DNA of 14,328 nucleotides, taken from positions 1 to 14,328 of the forward strand of contig CALDMH010000136.1 in assembly GCA_937915565.1 (NCBI GenBank), written 5' to 3'. The notes beneath the pieces were generated by a model, which was given only the letters and a program-made list of their open reading frames with translations, was not told where the DNA came from and did no database searches. The stretch's first letter is position 1; every line of letters begins with the position of its first letter. This stretch comes from an uncultured Clostridia bacterium. GTDB taxonomy: Bacteria; Bacillota; Clostridia; Christensenellales; Borkfalkiaceae. Of the stretch, positions 1-5,923 are shown one piece after another. The translations under genes and the position numbers were made by a program.

Positions 1-571
1 CGAGGTCTACGACCATTTTCAGTCCGTTTTCGATTATGGTTACGCGCGGATTGAAATCTCCGTAAATTATACCTTTACGCTGTTCCAAACCTTCCTTTTC
101 CCTAACCGAAACGTCGCTCCTTTCGTAAATCCCCTTCGGCGAGAAAACTTCGACGAGAAGTTTTATAAGCATATCCCTGATAACTTCAACGCCGAGCGAA
201 AGAAACTGAACGGATAAATAATCGCCGTATTTATCAACGATAAGCCCGGGAATTAAATCCGATTCGGCGAAAACAGCCCTGTAATTATCGTCGTAACCAA
301 GCTCTTTTCTCGCTTCGTTTGCGGCGATTATTCTTTTCCTGTAAAAATCTTCGTCTACGGTTTCCTGCTTTAAAGTGAGCATTCTCACGATTATTTTGGA
401 ATGATGATTTATCGTTCCGAGCCCGACGAAACGCCCGTCGTTCCCTCTTATTTCGGCAACCGAGCCCTGCTTATCCTTGCCTTCGATTTTATAAACCTCG
501 TTGGCAAAAATCCACGGATAGCCGTTTAAAACTCTTTTTTCTTCGTTTTTCTTTAAAATTACGGTGTACAT
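1..571 (-). CDS. rlmI: Class I SAM-dependent 23S rRNA (cytosine-C5) methyltransferase, RlmI/YwbD-like, 3' end outside window
   Basis: The first 190 residues are present and the C-terminus runs off the left edge. Reading leftwards from the ATG at 571 there is no stop. The N-terminus has the PUA-type start of the RlmI family (NGYPWIFANEV at residues 14-24, a counterpart of the HPWVFSGAV region of E. coli RlmI). It is followed by an ESDLIPGLIVDKYGDYL stretch near residues 104-120 and a GIYERSDVSVREKEGLE stretch near 147-163, which match the ESDGLPGITIDRFG and IYDRSDVAVRKKEGME signatures of that family. The SAM-binding Rossmann domain and the catalytic cysteines lie beyond the window. By family knowledge it methylates C5 of a cytosine in 23S rRNA (C1962 in E. 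coli); the exact target here is inferred. It starts one base after the sdaA stop (TAA-A-ATG) and has no clear Shine-Dalgarno, so it is probably translated by coupling to sdaA. Confidence 0.85.
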   Translation of the reverse strand, partial: MYTVILKKNEEKRVLNGYPWIFANEVYKIEGKDKQGSVAEIRGNDGRFVGLGTINHHSKIIVRMLTLKQETVDEDFYRKRIIAANEARKELGYDDNYRAVFAESDLIPGLIVDKYGDYLSVQFLSLGVEVIRDMLIKLLVEVFSPKGIYERSDVSVREKEGLEQRKGIIYGDFNPRVTIIENGLKMVVDL

Positions 572-572
572 T

Positions 573-1769
573 TTATTTGAATAATTTCGCAAGTCCGCCT
601 TGCGCCGTTTCTCTGTATTTTTTACCTAAATCGACTCCCGTTTCATACATCGTTCTGACGGCTTCGTCGAAAGAAATTTTCCTGCTTCCCGTTATAAACA
701 TAGGAAGCGTGACCTCGTTTAAAGCTCTTAAAGCCGCCACGGCGTTGCGCTCTATGCAAGGGATTTGCACCAAACCGCAAATCGGGTCGCACGTTAAGCC
801 GAGGTGATGCTCGATTGCAATCTCGGCGGCGTAATCGATTTGGTCGAGATTCATTCCGTAAAGCTCGGCGACAGCCGCCGAAGCCATTGCGCAAGCGACG
901 CCTATTTCCGCCTGACACCCACACTCCGCGCCGCTTATGGACGCGTTCGTTTTAACGACGTTTCCTATCACTCCCGCAACCGCAAGAGCCTTTAAAATCT
1001 CCCGTTCGGGAACTTCGTCGGTTTGTTCGAGATAATACAAAACGGCAGGCAAAACCCCGCAAGAACCGCAGGTGGGAGCAGTTACGACTCTCCCGCCGGA
1101 AGCGTTGTTTTCCGAGCAGGCGTAAGCGTAAGCGCAAACCATTCGGTTTTGCCGAGCCGCAGGCGATTCGTTTAAAGCGTACTGCTCGTAAAGCGTTTTG
1201 GCTTTTCTTTCCGTCTGCAATCCGCCCGGCAATATACCGCTTGCCGAAAGACCTTGCTTTATGCAGTCCTTCATAGCGTCCCATATCGTTTTCAAATACG
1301 AAAAAACGTCGCCGTCGTCGAAAACTTCGACGTATTGCCACAATTTCATATTGTTTTCTTCGCAAAAGGATTTTATCTCGTCGAAACTGCCGTGAGGATA
1401 AACGTCTTTTTCTTCCGCGACGTTAACGTCGTCGGTTACGATTGCTCCGCCCCCGACGCTGTAATAAGTTCTTTCGGCGATAAGGCTATCGTCCTTATAA
1501 GCGAAAAACGTCATTTTGTTAGGGTGTTTGAAATTGCCGTCGGTTTCGCCGAAAACGACCTCGGTTCTGTTTTTTCCCAAGGTTTCCTCGATAACCTTAT
1601 CGGTGAGATGCCCCTTTCCCGTTGCGGAAAGAGAGCCATAAAGAATCACCCTGAATCGGTTTGCTTCCGGAAAATCCGAAAGCATTATTTTACAGGCCTT
1701 TTCGGGCCCCATAGTGTGAGAACTGGAAGGACCTCGCCCGATTTTGTAAAGCGATTTTAAAGACTTCAT
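573..1769 (-). CDS. sdaA: L-serine dehydratase (L-serine ammonia-lyase), iron-sulfur dependent, single-chain form
   Basis: This enzyme converts L-serine to pyruvate and ammonia in the cytoplasm using an oxygen-sensitive [4Fe-4S] cluster. The 398-residue chain carries the N-terminal beta domain (SSSHTMGP at residues 15-22, SVGGGAI at 104-110) and the C-terminal alpha domain (APTCGSCGVLPA at 231-242, GAECGCQAEIGVACAM at 280-295, CDPICGLVQIPCIERNA at 327-343). Cysteines 285, 327 and 338 have the same 42- and 11-residue spacing as the three cluster ligands known in the Legionella enzyme. It is about 55 residues shorter than E. coli SdaA, mainly between the two domains, and is fused where Bacillus has separate alpha and beta chains. 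An in-frame GTG/TTG-type extension to 1835 is possible, but the ATG at 1769 gives the canonical N-terminus (MKSLKSLYKIGRGPSSSH) and overlaps the upstream stop as ATGA, so translation is probably coupled. Confidence 0.95.
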   Translation of the reverse strand: MKSLKSLYKIGRGPSSSHTMGPEKACKIMLSDFPEANRFRVILYGSLSATGKGHLTDKVIEETLGKNRTEVVFGETDGNFKHPNKMTFFAYKDDSLIAERTYYSVGGGAIVTDDVNVAEEKDVYPHGSFDEIKSFCEENNMKLWQYVEVFDDGDVFSYLKTIWDAMKDCIKQGLSASGILPGGLQTERKAKTLYEQYALNESPAARQNRMVCAYAYACSENNASGGRVVTAPTCGSCGVLPAVLYYLEQTDEVPEREILKALAVAGVIGNVVKTNASISGAECGCQAEIGVACAMASAAVAELYGMNLDQIDYAAEIAIEHHLGLTCDPICGLVQIPCIERNAVAALRALNEVTLPMFITGSRKISFDEAVRTMYETGVDLGKKYRETAQGGLAKLFK

Positions 1770-2218
1770 ATTACGCCCTTTTCTTTGAGTTTTTCCTCTA
1801 AAATATCCGTTGCGTAACGGCAAAGCTCGGCGCAAGGCCTTTTCTTCTTGTATTCCGCGGTTCTTTCGGCAGGATTTTCCGACGATAAATTAACCGTTCC
1901 GCCGAGAAGTTCACGACAAACAATCGAACCGTTGTCTGCTTTAAACCTTTCTCCGAGTTCTCTTACGATGGCGTAATGTTCGGCTTTTGAAACGCCGTTT
2001 TTACCGTCAAAGCCGCATAAAAGCCCTAAAACGGCGCAAATGCCGGAAAACGCGCCGCAAACCTCGCGCATTCTGCCGAAGCCACCGCCGAAAGACGAAA
2101 CGATTTTCAACATATCGTCCGCCTTATCCGGATATAAGTCCGCAAACGCCAAAACAACCGCCTGCGAACAGTTGTAACCTTCGTTAAAATAAGAAAACGC
2201 CTTATCTCCTCTCGTCAT
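1766..2218 (-). CDS. C_GCAxxG_C_C family redox-type protein
   Basis: This 150-residue protein belongs to the C_GCAxxG_C_C family, small cysteine-rich proteins common in anaerobes and usually described as putative redox-active proteins. The family pattern is visible: GYNCSQAV with Cys17, FGGGFGR at 43-49, CGAFSGICAVLGLLCG at 54-69 (a CGAxxG version of the central motif), CRELLGG with Cys101, and a closing Cys129/Cys133 pair. There is no signal peptide or membrane segment, so it should be cytoplasmic. The ATG at 2218 follows an AGGAGAA site four bases upstream of it. Its TGA stop overlaps the ATG of serine dehydratase by four bases, and it is the first gene of that leftward operon. No clear promoter was found for it; the 50-base gap to the divergent gene is filled by the promoter of that gene. 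The molecular function is not known. A link to the oxygen-sensitive cluster of the neighbouring dehydratase is only an inference from coupling. Confidence 0.88.
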   Translation of the reverse strand: MTRGDKAFSYFNEGYNCSQAVVLAFADLYPDKADDMLKIVSSFGGGFGRMREVCGAFSGICAVLGLLCGFDGKNGVSKAEHYAIVRELGERFKADNGSIVCRELLGGTVNLSSENPAERTAEYKKKRPCAELCRYATDILEEKLKEKGVI

Positions 2219-2220
2219 AT

Positions 2221-2227
2221 TTCTCCT
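2221..2227 (-). promoter_or_regulatory. Ribosome binding site of the C_GCAxxG_C_C gene
   Basis: AGGAGAA lies just upstream of the ATG at 2218 and fixes that start. It sits in the 50-base divergent intergenic region, close to the -35 element of the rightward promoter on the other strand. Confidence 0.7.
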
Positions 2228-2233
2228 ATACGG

Positions 2234-2262
2234 TTGACAGTTATATGCCCGTGTGTTATAAT
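2234..2262 (+). promoter_or_regulatory. Consensus SigA promoter of the rightward gene, predicted leaderless start
   Basis: A perfect TTGACA (2234-2239) and a perfect TATAAT (2257-2262) are separated by 17 bases. With the -10 element at positions -12 to -7, the predicted transcription start is 2269, which is the A of the ATG of the downstream gene. The six bases between the -10 element and the ATG are all T, so no Shine-Dalgarno exists. This is the most consensus-like promoter in the window. Confidence 0.9.
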
Positions 2263-2268
2263 TTTTTT

Positions 2269-3441
2269 ATGGATAAATTGATTTATAATGACCGTCTTAC
2301 GATTAAAACGTTGCAGGACGGCGAGATAAAAGAATATAGTTCGGACTTCCACACGAACTACGTTGAATCGGCAAGAAAAGCCGCAAAAAGCGTGGAATGG
2401 AAAACCAAAGGAGCAGGCGCGCGCTTTATGCGCGACGGCGCAAACGAAGAAGAATTCTCCAACGAAAGCGACGTTTCCTATTTCGATTCTCTTGAATTCC
2501 TCGGCTCTCCCGATAAAATTATTTATTCGATAACCGTAAATCAGCTCTCGGGCGTGATGACGAAAGACCTCACCGCCGATAAAGACGGCGAAGGACACGT
2601 TATCCATTCCCGCGAAGACGTTTTTTGCGGAGCGTATCCGAATAAGACGAACGATAAATTCGTTACCTGCATAAAAAGCGGGTACGATAACGCGCATCTT
2701 GCGATTTACGATTTGAAAACCGACGATTATATAACGGTAACCGACGGCGACAGTTGCGATTTCGACGCCGTGTTATCCCGCGTGAACGATTCGCTCGTTT
2801 ATTTTGCGAGCAAAGGCGTGGGAAGAAATAACAATGGGGAATTCGTGAAATTTTCCCGTTCGTCAATCTTCACCTACGATTTGTTCACCGGCGACGTGGA
2901 AGAAATTCTCTCCGATTCGGAAAAGTCGCTCACAAAACCGAAGGACGACAAAAACGGCAATTTATTTTACGTAATCCGCCCCGAAACGGAGAAAAAAACC
3001 GGATTTTTCAAACTGCTGCTCGACATTATTCTCATTCCGTGGAAACTGCTTAAAGCTCTCTATTATTTTGCGGAGCTTTTCACGATGATGTTCACAGGCA
3101 AGGGTTTTACGGAAAAATCGGCAAACCCCGCAAGAACTATGAAAAAATCGCAAGGAATGATTGTTATCGACGATAACCTCGTAAACGCCGACGAGGAATA
3201 CAAGAAAAATCTCCGCCATAAGGACAATTTCGCCGGCATCGCGCCTTGGTCCTGGCAACTTGTAAAACGCTCGAAAAACGGCGAAGTAACGCCGCTCAAA
3301 AACGGCGTTATCGATTACTGCGTACTCTCCGACGGAAGAGTTGCCTGCACAAACGGAAAACACGTTTTCATCGTGGACGAAAACGGGAAATCCGAGAAAA
3401 TCGCGGATACCGACGTATGCACGAGAATATCGAGATTTTAA
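2269..3441 (+). CDS. Uncharacterised 390-residue protein, beta-propeller-like repeats with a hydrophobic insert
   Basis: I do not recognise this family. The protein has no signal peptide and begins MDKLIYNDRL. Its two flanks contain short strand-turn segments of the kind seen in TolB/WD40-like propellers: KIIYSITV (83-90), KFVTCIKSGYDNAHLAIYDLKTDDYITVTDG (from 130), SLVYFASKG (175-183), SIFTYDLFTGDVEEIL (199-214), NLFYVIRPET (231-240) and a C-terminal run of VIDYCVLSDGRVACTNGKHV (from 347). Between them, residues about 246-276 form a strongly hydrophobic, aromatic-rich stretch (FFKLLLDIILIPWKLLKALY then YFAELFTMMF), preceded and followed by lysines. It could be a membrane helix or a membrane-surface amphipathic hairpin. 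The start is set by the promoter and by the lack of a downstream alternative before residue 54. The gene is the only one on the plus strand, is divergent from the serine dehydratase operon and convergent with recA, and has its own promoter and terminator. Codon use resembles that of its neighbours. The propeller call is a pattern-level inference. Confidence 0.85.
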   Translation: MDKLIYNDRLTIKTLQDGEIKEYSSDFHTNYVESARKAAKSVEWKTKGAGARFMRDGANEEEFSNESDVSYFDSLEFLGSPDKIIYSITVNQLSGVMTKDLTADKDGEGHVIHSREDVFCGAYPNKTNDKFVTCIKSGYDNAHLAIYDLKTDDYITVTDGDSCDFDAVLSRVNDSLVYFASKGVGRNNNGEFVKFSRSSIFTYDLFTGDVEEILSDSEKSLTKPKDDKNGNLFYVIRPETEKKTGFFKLLLDIILIPWKLLKALYYFAELFTMMFTGKGFTEKSANPARTMKKSQGMIVIDDNLVNADEEYKKNLRHKDNFAGIAPWSWQLVKRSKNGEVTPLKNGVIDYCVLSDGRVACTNGKHVFIVDENGKSEKIADTDVCTRISRF

Positions 3442-3471
3442 TTATTTCGGTTTCGTTTATAGTTTATAGTT

Positions 3472-3503
3472 TCGCCTTTCCCGCATCGGGAAAGGCGATT
3501 TTT
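3472..3503 (+). terminator. Rho-independent terminator of the unknown rightward gene
   Basis: A perfect 12-bp inverted repeat (TCGCCTTTCCCG pairing with CGGGAAAGGCGA, loop CAT) is followed by five T on the plus strand. It lies 30 bases after the stop at 3441. Read on the other strand the hairpin has no T run, so it should not efficiently stop recA transcription. Confidence 0.93.
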
Positions 3504-3581
3504 ACTAAATAAAGCTTTTTCTTCCGAAAAACGGCTTCTTTTCGTAAGTCGTTGTATCTTTAAAAACAGTTTTTGAGCGAA

Positions 3582-4580
3582 TTACGCCTTTGCTTCCGCA
3601 ACGGCGGCTCTTATTTTATCTTCGATTTCCTTGGCCACTTCGGGGTTGTTTGCAAGATATTCTTTCGCTTTATCTCTTCCCTGCGCGATTTTTTCGCCGT
3701 TATAAGAGAACCACGAACCGCTCTTTTCCAAAATACCCTTCTCCACGCCGAGGTCTACGAGACAACCGGTTTGGGAAATGCCTTCGCCGTAAATAATATC
3801 GAATTCCGCAGTCTTAAACGGCGGTGCAAGCTTATTTTTAACGATTTTAGCTCTCGTCCTGTTGCCGAACATTCCGTCGCTATCTTTAAGCGCGTCGGCT
3901 TTTCTTACGTCTATTCTGACAGAGGCGTAGAATTTCAAAGCCTTGCCGCCGGGAGTAACCTCCGGATTGCCGAACATAACGCCGACTTTTTCTCTTAATT
4001 GGTTAATGAATATAACGCAGGTTTTCGATTTGTTCGTAATACCCGTGAGTTTACGAAGTGCCTGCGACATAAGCCTTGCCTGCAATCCGACGTGGCTGTC
4101 GCCCATATCGCCCTCTATTTCCGCCTTGGGCGTGAGTGCGGCAACGGAGTCCACGACGACGACGTCAACCGCACCGCTCCTTACGAGGCTTTCGGTTATA
4201 TCGAGAGCCTGTTCGCCGGTGTCGGGCTGCGAAACGTATAAATTATCAAGGTCTACGCCGAGTTTTGCGGCGTAAACCGGGTCGAGCGCGTGCTCCGCGT
4301 CGATAAACGCGGCAACGCCTCCGCTCTTTTGAGTTTGCGCGATAACGTGGAGCGCGACCGTCGTTTTACCGGAAGATTCGGGTCCGAAAATTTCGATGAT
4401 TCTTCCGCGCGGCACTCCGCCGATTCCCAAAGCGAGGTCGAGAGTAAGACAGCCTGTGGGAATAACGTCAATCGTCATATCCGCAGAACCCTGACCGAGC
4501 TTCATAATTGCCCCTTTTCCGTACTGCTTCTCAATCTCCTTCAAAACGAGGTCGAGAGCTTTTTGTTTTTCTTCCAACAT
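3582..4580 (-). CDS. recA: Recombinase RecA
   Basis: RecA forms ATP-dependent filaments on single-stranded DNA, catalyses strand exchange and triggers LexA self-cleavage. The 332-residue protein has Walker A GPESSGKTT at 66-74, catalytic Glu96 in EHALDP, Walker B VVVVDS at 140-145, FINQ with Gln194, and the DNA-binding L2 loop around 195-210 (MFGNPEVTPGG). The numbering is the same as in E. coli RecA up to this point. The C-terminus is short: about 16 residues shorter than B. subtilis and 21 shorter than E. coli RecA, ending EDKIRAAVAEAKA, so little acidic tail remains. An AGGAGAAG site lies just upstream of the ATG at 4580. It is the last gene of the ftsK operon, 41 bases after the CinA-like gene. 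No Cheo-type LexA box is visible in that gap. Between its stop and the opposite-strand terminator (3504-3581) I see no convincing leftward terminator. Confidence 0.99.
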   Translation of the reverse strand: MLEEKQKALDLVLKEIEKQYGKGAIMKLGQGSADMTIDVIPTGCLTLDLALGIGGVPRGRIIEIFGPESSGKTTVALHVIAQTQKSGGVAAFIDAEHALDPVYAAKLGVDLDNLYVSQPDTGEQALDITESLVRSGAVDVVVVDSVAALTPKAEIEGDMGDSHVGLQARLMSQALRKLTGITNKSKTCVIFINQLREKVGVMFGNPEVTPGGKALKFYASVRIDVRKADALKDSDGMFGNRTRAKIVKNKLAPPFKTAEFDIIYGEGISQTGCLVDLGVEKGILEKSGSWFSYNGEKIAQGRDKAKEYLANNPEVAKEIEDKIRAAVAEAKA

Positions 4581-4590
4581 TTCTTCTCCT

Positions 4591-4610
4591 GTTGAGGGAT
4601 ATAATTCAAC
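4591..4610. repeat. Short dyad upstream of recA
   Basis: GTTGA (4591-4595) and TCAAC (4606-4610) form a 5-bp inverted repeat with a 10-base AT-rich centre, located just upstream of the recA ribosome binding site. It could be a weak operator or a leader hairpin. It is short enough to be chance and does not match the GAAC-N4-GTTC LexA pattern. Confidence 0.25.
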
Positions 4611-4621
4611 CCCCGTAATAA

Positions 4622-5323
4622 TTAAATATTCTTAACGCTTTTAACGGCTAAAAACAAAGCCGTTTGAACGCCTTTTTTCGTAATTTCTTCTCTGTTTCCG
4701 TCAAATCTATACTTAAAAACGGTTATTCCCTGCGCCGAACCGACTGCGATAAAACACAGTCCGACCGGGAAACCCGATTCGTCGGATTTCGGCCCGGCAA
4801 GCCCGGTCGTCGCAATCGCCAAATCGCTTACCCTTTCGTTTAAAAGCCCCCTTGCCATTTCGCCGGCAACCTGCGACGAAACGGGTTTATATTTTGCGAG
4901 CGACTCCTCGTTTACGCCAAGCCTTTTTGCCTTTGCAGCCTCGCTATAAGCGACTACGCCCTCGTAAAAAACCTCGCTTGCGCCCGGCACGGAAACGATT
5001 CTTGCCGAAAGATTGCCGCCCGTAAAAGACTCCGCAACGGAAACTTTCAATTTCCCCATTTTGAGAATGTAAACCAAAACCTCTTGCAAAGACGCGTCGT
5101 ATTCGGCGTAAATATTTTCGGCAAATCGTTTTTCAAACTCACGCATTGCGAGGCTCGTGGATTTATCGTTTTTGCCGATTATTGAAACCCGAACGTCCAA
5201 AAGGTTTCTCTCAAAAGAAAATTCAACTTCCGGATTATCTTTCTTTATCTCGGAAAACGCTTTTTCCAAAGGCTCGTCGGCAACGCCGAAAACCTTAACG
5301 ACAGAAAAATTCTCGTTTTCCAT
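4622..5323 (-). CDS. cinA: CinA-like protein lacking the N-terminal MoCF domain (KH domain plus PncC amidase domain)
   Basis: The 233-residue product contains two of the three usual CinA domains. Residues about 6-73 resemble the CinA KH-type middle domain (VVKVFGVADEPLEKAF, then EFSFERNLLDVRVSI and a closing RFAENIYA). Residues about 78-233 are the PncC/CinA C-terminal domain, with AESFTGG at 97-103, GVVAYS at 122-127 and GLAGP at 174-178. In the family this domain hydrolyses nicotinamide mononucleotide to nicotinate mononucleotide in pyridine nucleotide recycling. The molybdopterin-binding-like N-terminal domain (about 170 residues in full-length CinA) is absent. The upstream sequence is pgsA, which ends one base into this start codon (TAATG), so the gene is complete and no detached N-terminal fragment is visible in the window. 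Position between pgsA and recA is the normal place for cinA in Firmicutes. The call is firm for the family; enzymatic activity is inferred. Confidence 0.92.
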   Translation of the reverse strand: MENENFSVVKVFGVADEPLEKAFSEIKKDNPEVEFSFERNLLDVRVSIIGKNDKSTSLAMREFEKRFAENIYAEYDASLQEVLVYILKMGKLKVSVAESFTGGNLSARIVSVPGASEVFYEGVVAYSEAAKAKRLGVNEESLAKYKPVSSQVAGEMARGLLNERVSDLAIATTGLAGPKSDESGFPVGLCFIAVGSAQGITVFKYRFDGNREEITKKGVQTALFLAVKSVKNI

Positions 5324-5922
5324 TAACCTTTGAAAACCTCTTTATTCTTTATCAAATAAGAACAACCCGACACTATCGTTAAAATGACGGATATTCCGAA
5401 GCAAATAAGCCCGATATAATCGAAAACGACGCCGACGGACGGCGCAAGAGTGAGTAAATCTCCCGCAAGAAGAAGAATGATAATGGTAACGTCCGTGAAA
5501 AACGTTTTGATTTTTCCGGTCATTTCCGCGGCAAGCACGATTCCTTTTTTGGCCGCCATCATTCTGAGCGACGAAACGACCATTTCTCTCGCCATTATTA
5601 TCGACACCCCCACTCCGCCGTAAATAACGCCGATAACGCCTATTTGAGCGAAAACGTTCGTTTCGTAAGGGTCGGCAATAAGGACGATAAGCCCCGATAA
5701 AACGAGAACCTTATCGGCGATAGGGTCTAAAAACTTGCCGAGGTCGGTAATCATATTGTATTTTCTCGCAATATAACCGTCGAAAAAATCCGTTATGGAA
5801 GCAACCGTGAATATTCCGAGAGCGACAAAATAATGTCCCGTGAAAAAACCGAGATAAAACACCGCAATAAAGAACGGTATTAAAATCAATCTCGTTAAAG
5901 TAAGCTTGTTAGGAAGATTCAT
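5323..5922 (-). CDS. pgsA: CDP-diacylglycerol--glycerol-3-phosphate 3-phosphatidyltransferase
   Basis: This integral membrane enzyme makes phosphatidylglycerol phosphate from CDP-diacylglycerol and glycerol 3-phosphate, the first committed step to phosphatidylglycerol and cardiolipin. The 199-residue protein carries the complete CDP-alcohol phosphatidyltransferase signature D-x2-DG-x2-AR-x8-G-x3-D-x3-D as D45, D48-G49, A52-R53, G62, D66 and D70. Hydrophobic segments flank it (about 10-25, 30-45, 72-85, 92-110, 134-153 and 165-187). The N-terminus MNLPNKLTLTR is typical. The ATG at 5922 is one base after the rimO stop, and an AAGGAGAA ribosome binding site lies inside the last rimO codons. Its TAA stop overlaps the next ATG by one base, so the gene is tightly embedded in the operon. 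Confidence 0.97.
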   Translation of the reverse strand: MNLPNKLTLTRLILIPFFIAVFYLGFFTGHYFVALGIFTVASITDFFDGYIARKYNMITDLGKFLDPIADKVLVLSGLIVLIADPYETNVFAQIGVIGVIYGGVGVSIIMAREMVVSSLRMMAAKKGIVLAAEMTGKIKTFFTDVTIIILLLAGDLLTLAPSVGVVFDYIGLICFGISVILTIVSGCSYLIKNKEVFKG

Positions 5923-5923
5923 T

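Noticed and set aside
1..12. CGAGGTCTACGA repeated at 1 and near 3750
   Set aside because: It lies in two unrelated coding genes, both encoding a Val-Asp-Leu run with the same codons, so it is chance from codon preference and not a repeat element.
1254..1760. Plus-strand open frame of 168 codons antisense to sdaA
   Set aside because: It mirrors the codons of serine dehydratase, has no promoter or Shine-Dalgarno, and resembles no known protein.
2215..2697. Minus-strand open frame of 160 codons over the start of the unknown plus-strand gene
   Set aside because: No ribosome binding site, low-complexity Phe/Ile/Arg-rich product, and it is antisense to a gene with a clear promoter and terminator.
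3451..3474. Tandem GTTTATA GTTTATA before the terminator at 3472
   Set aside because: Only two copies in an AT-rich untranslated stretch; no sign of a functional repeat.
3504..3581. Possible leftward recA terminator hairpins (CCG-TTTTT-CGG and CTTACGA/TCGGAAG)
   Set aside because: The stems are three bases or imperfect with a large loop, and the following sequence is A-rich rather than T-rich on the transcript strand.
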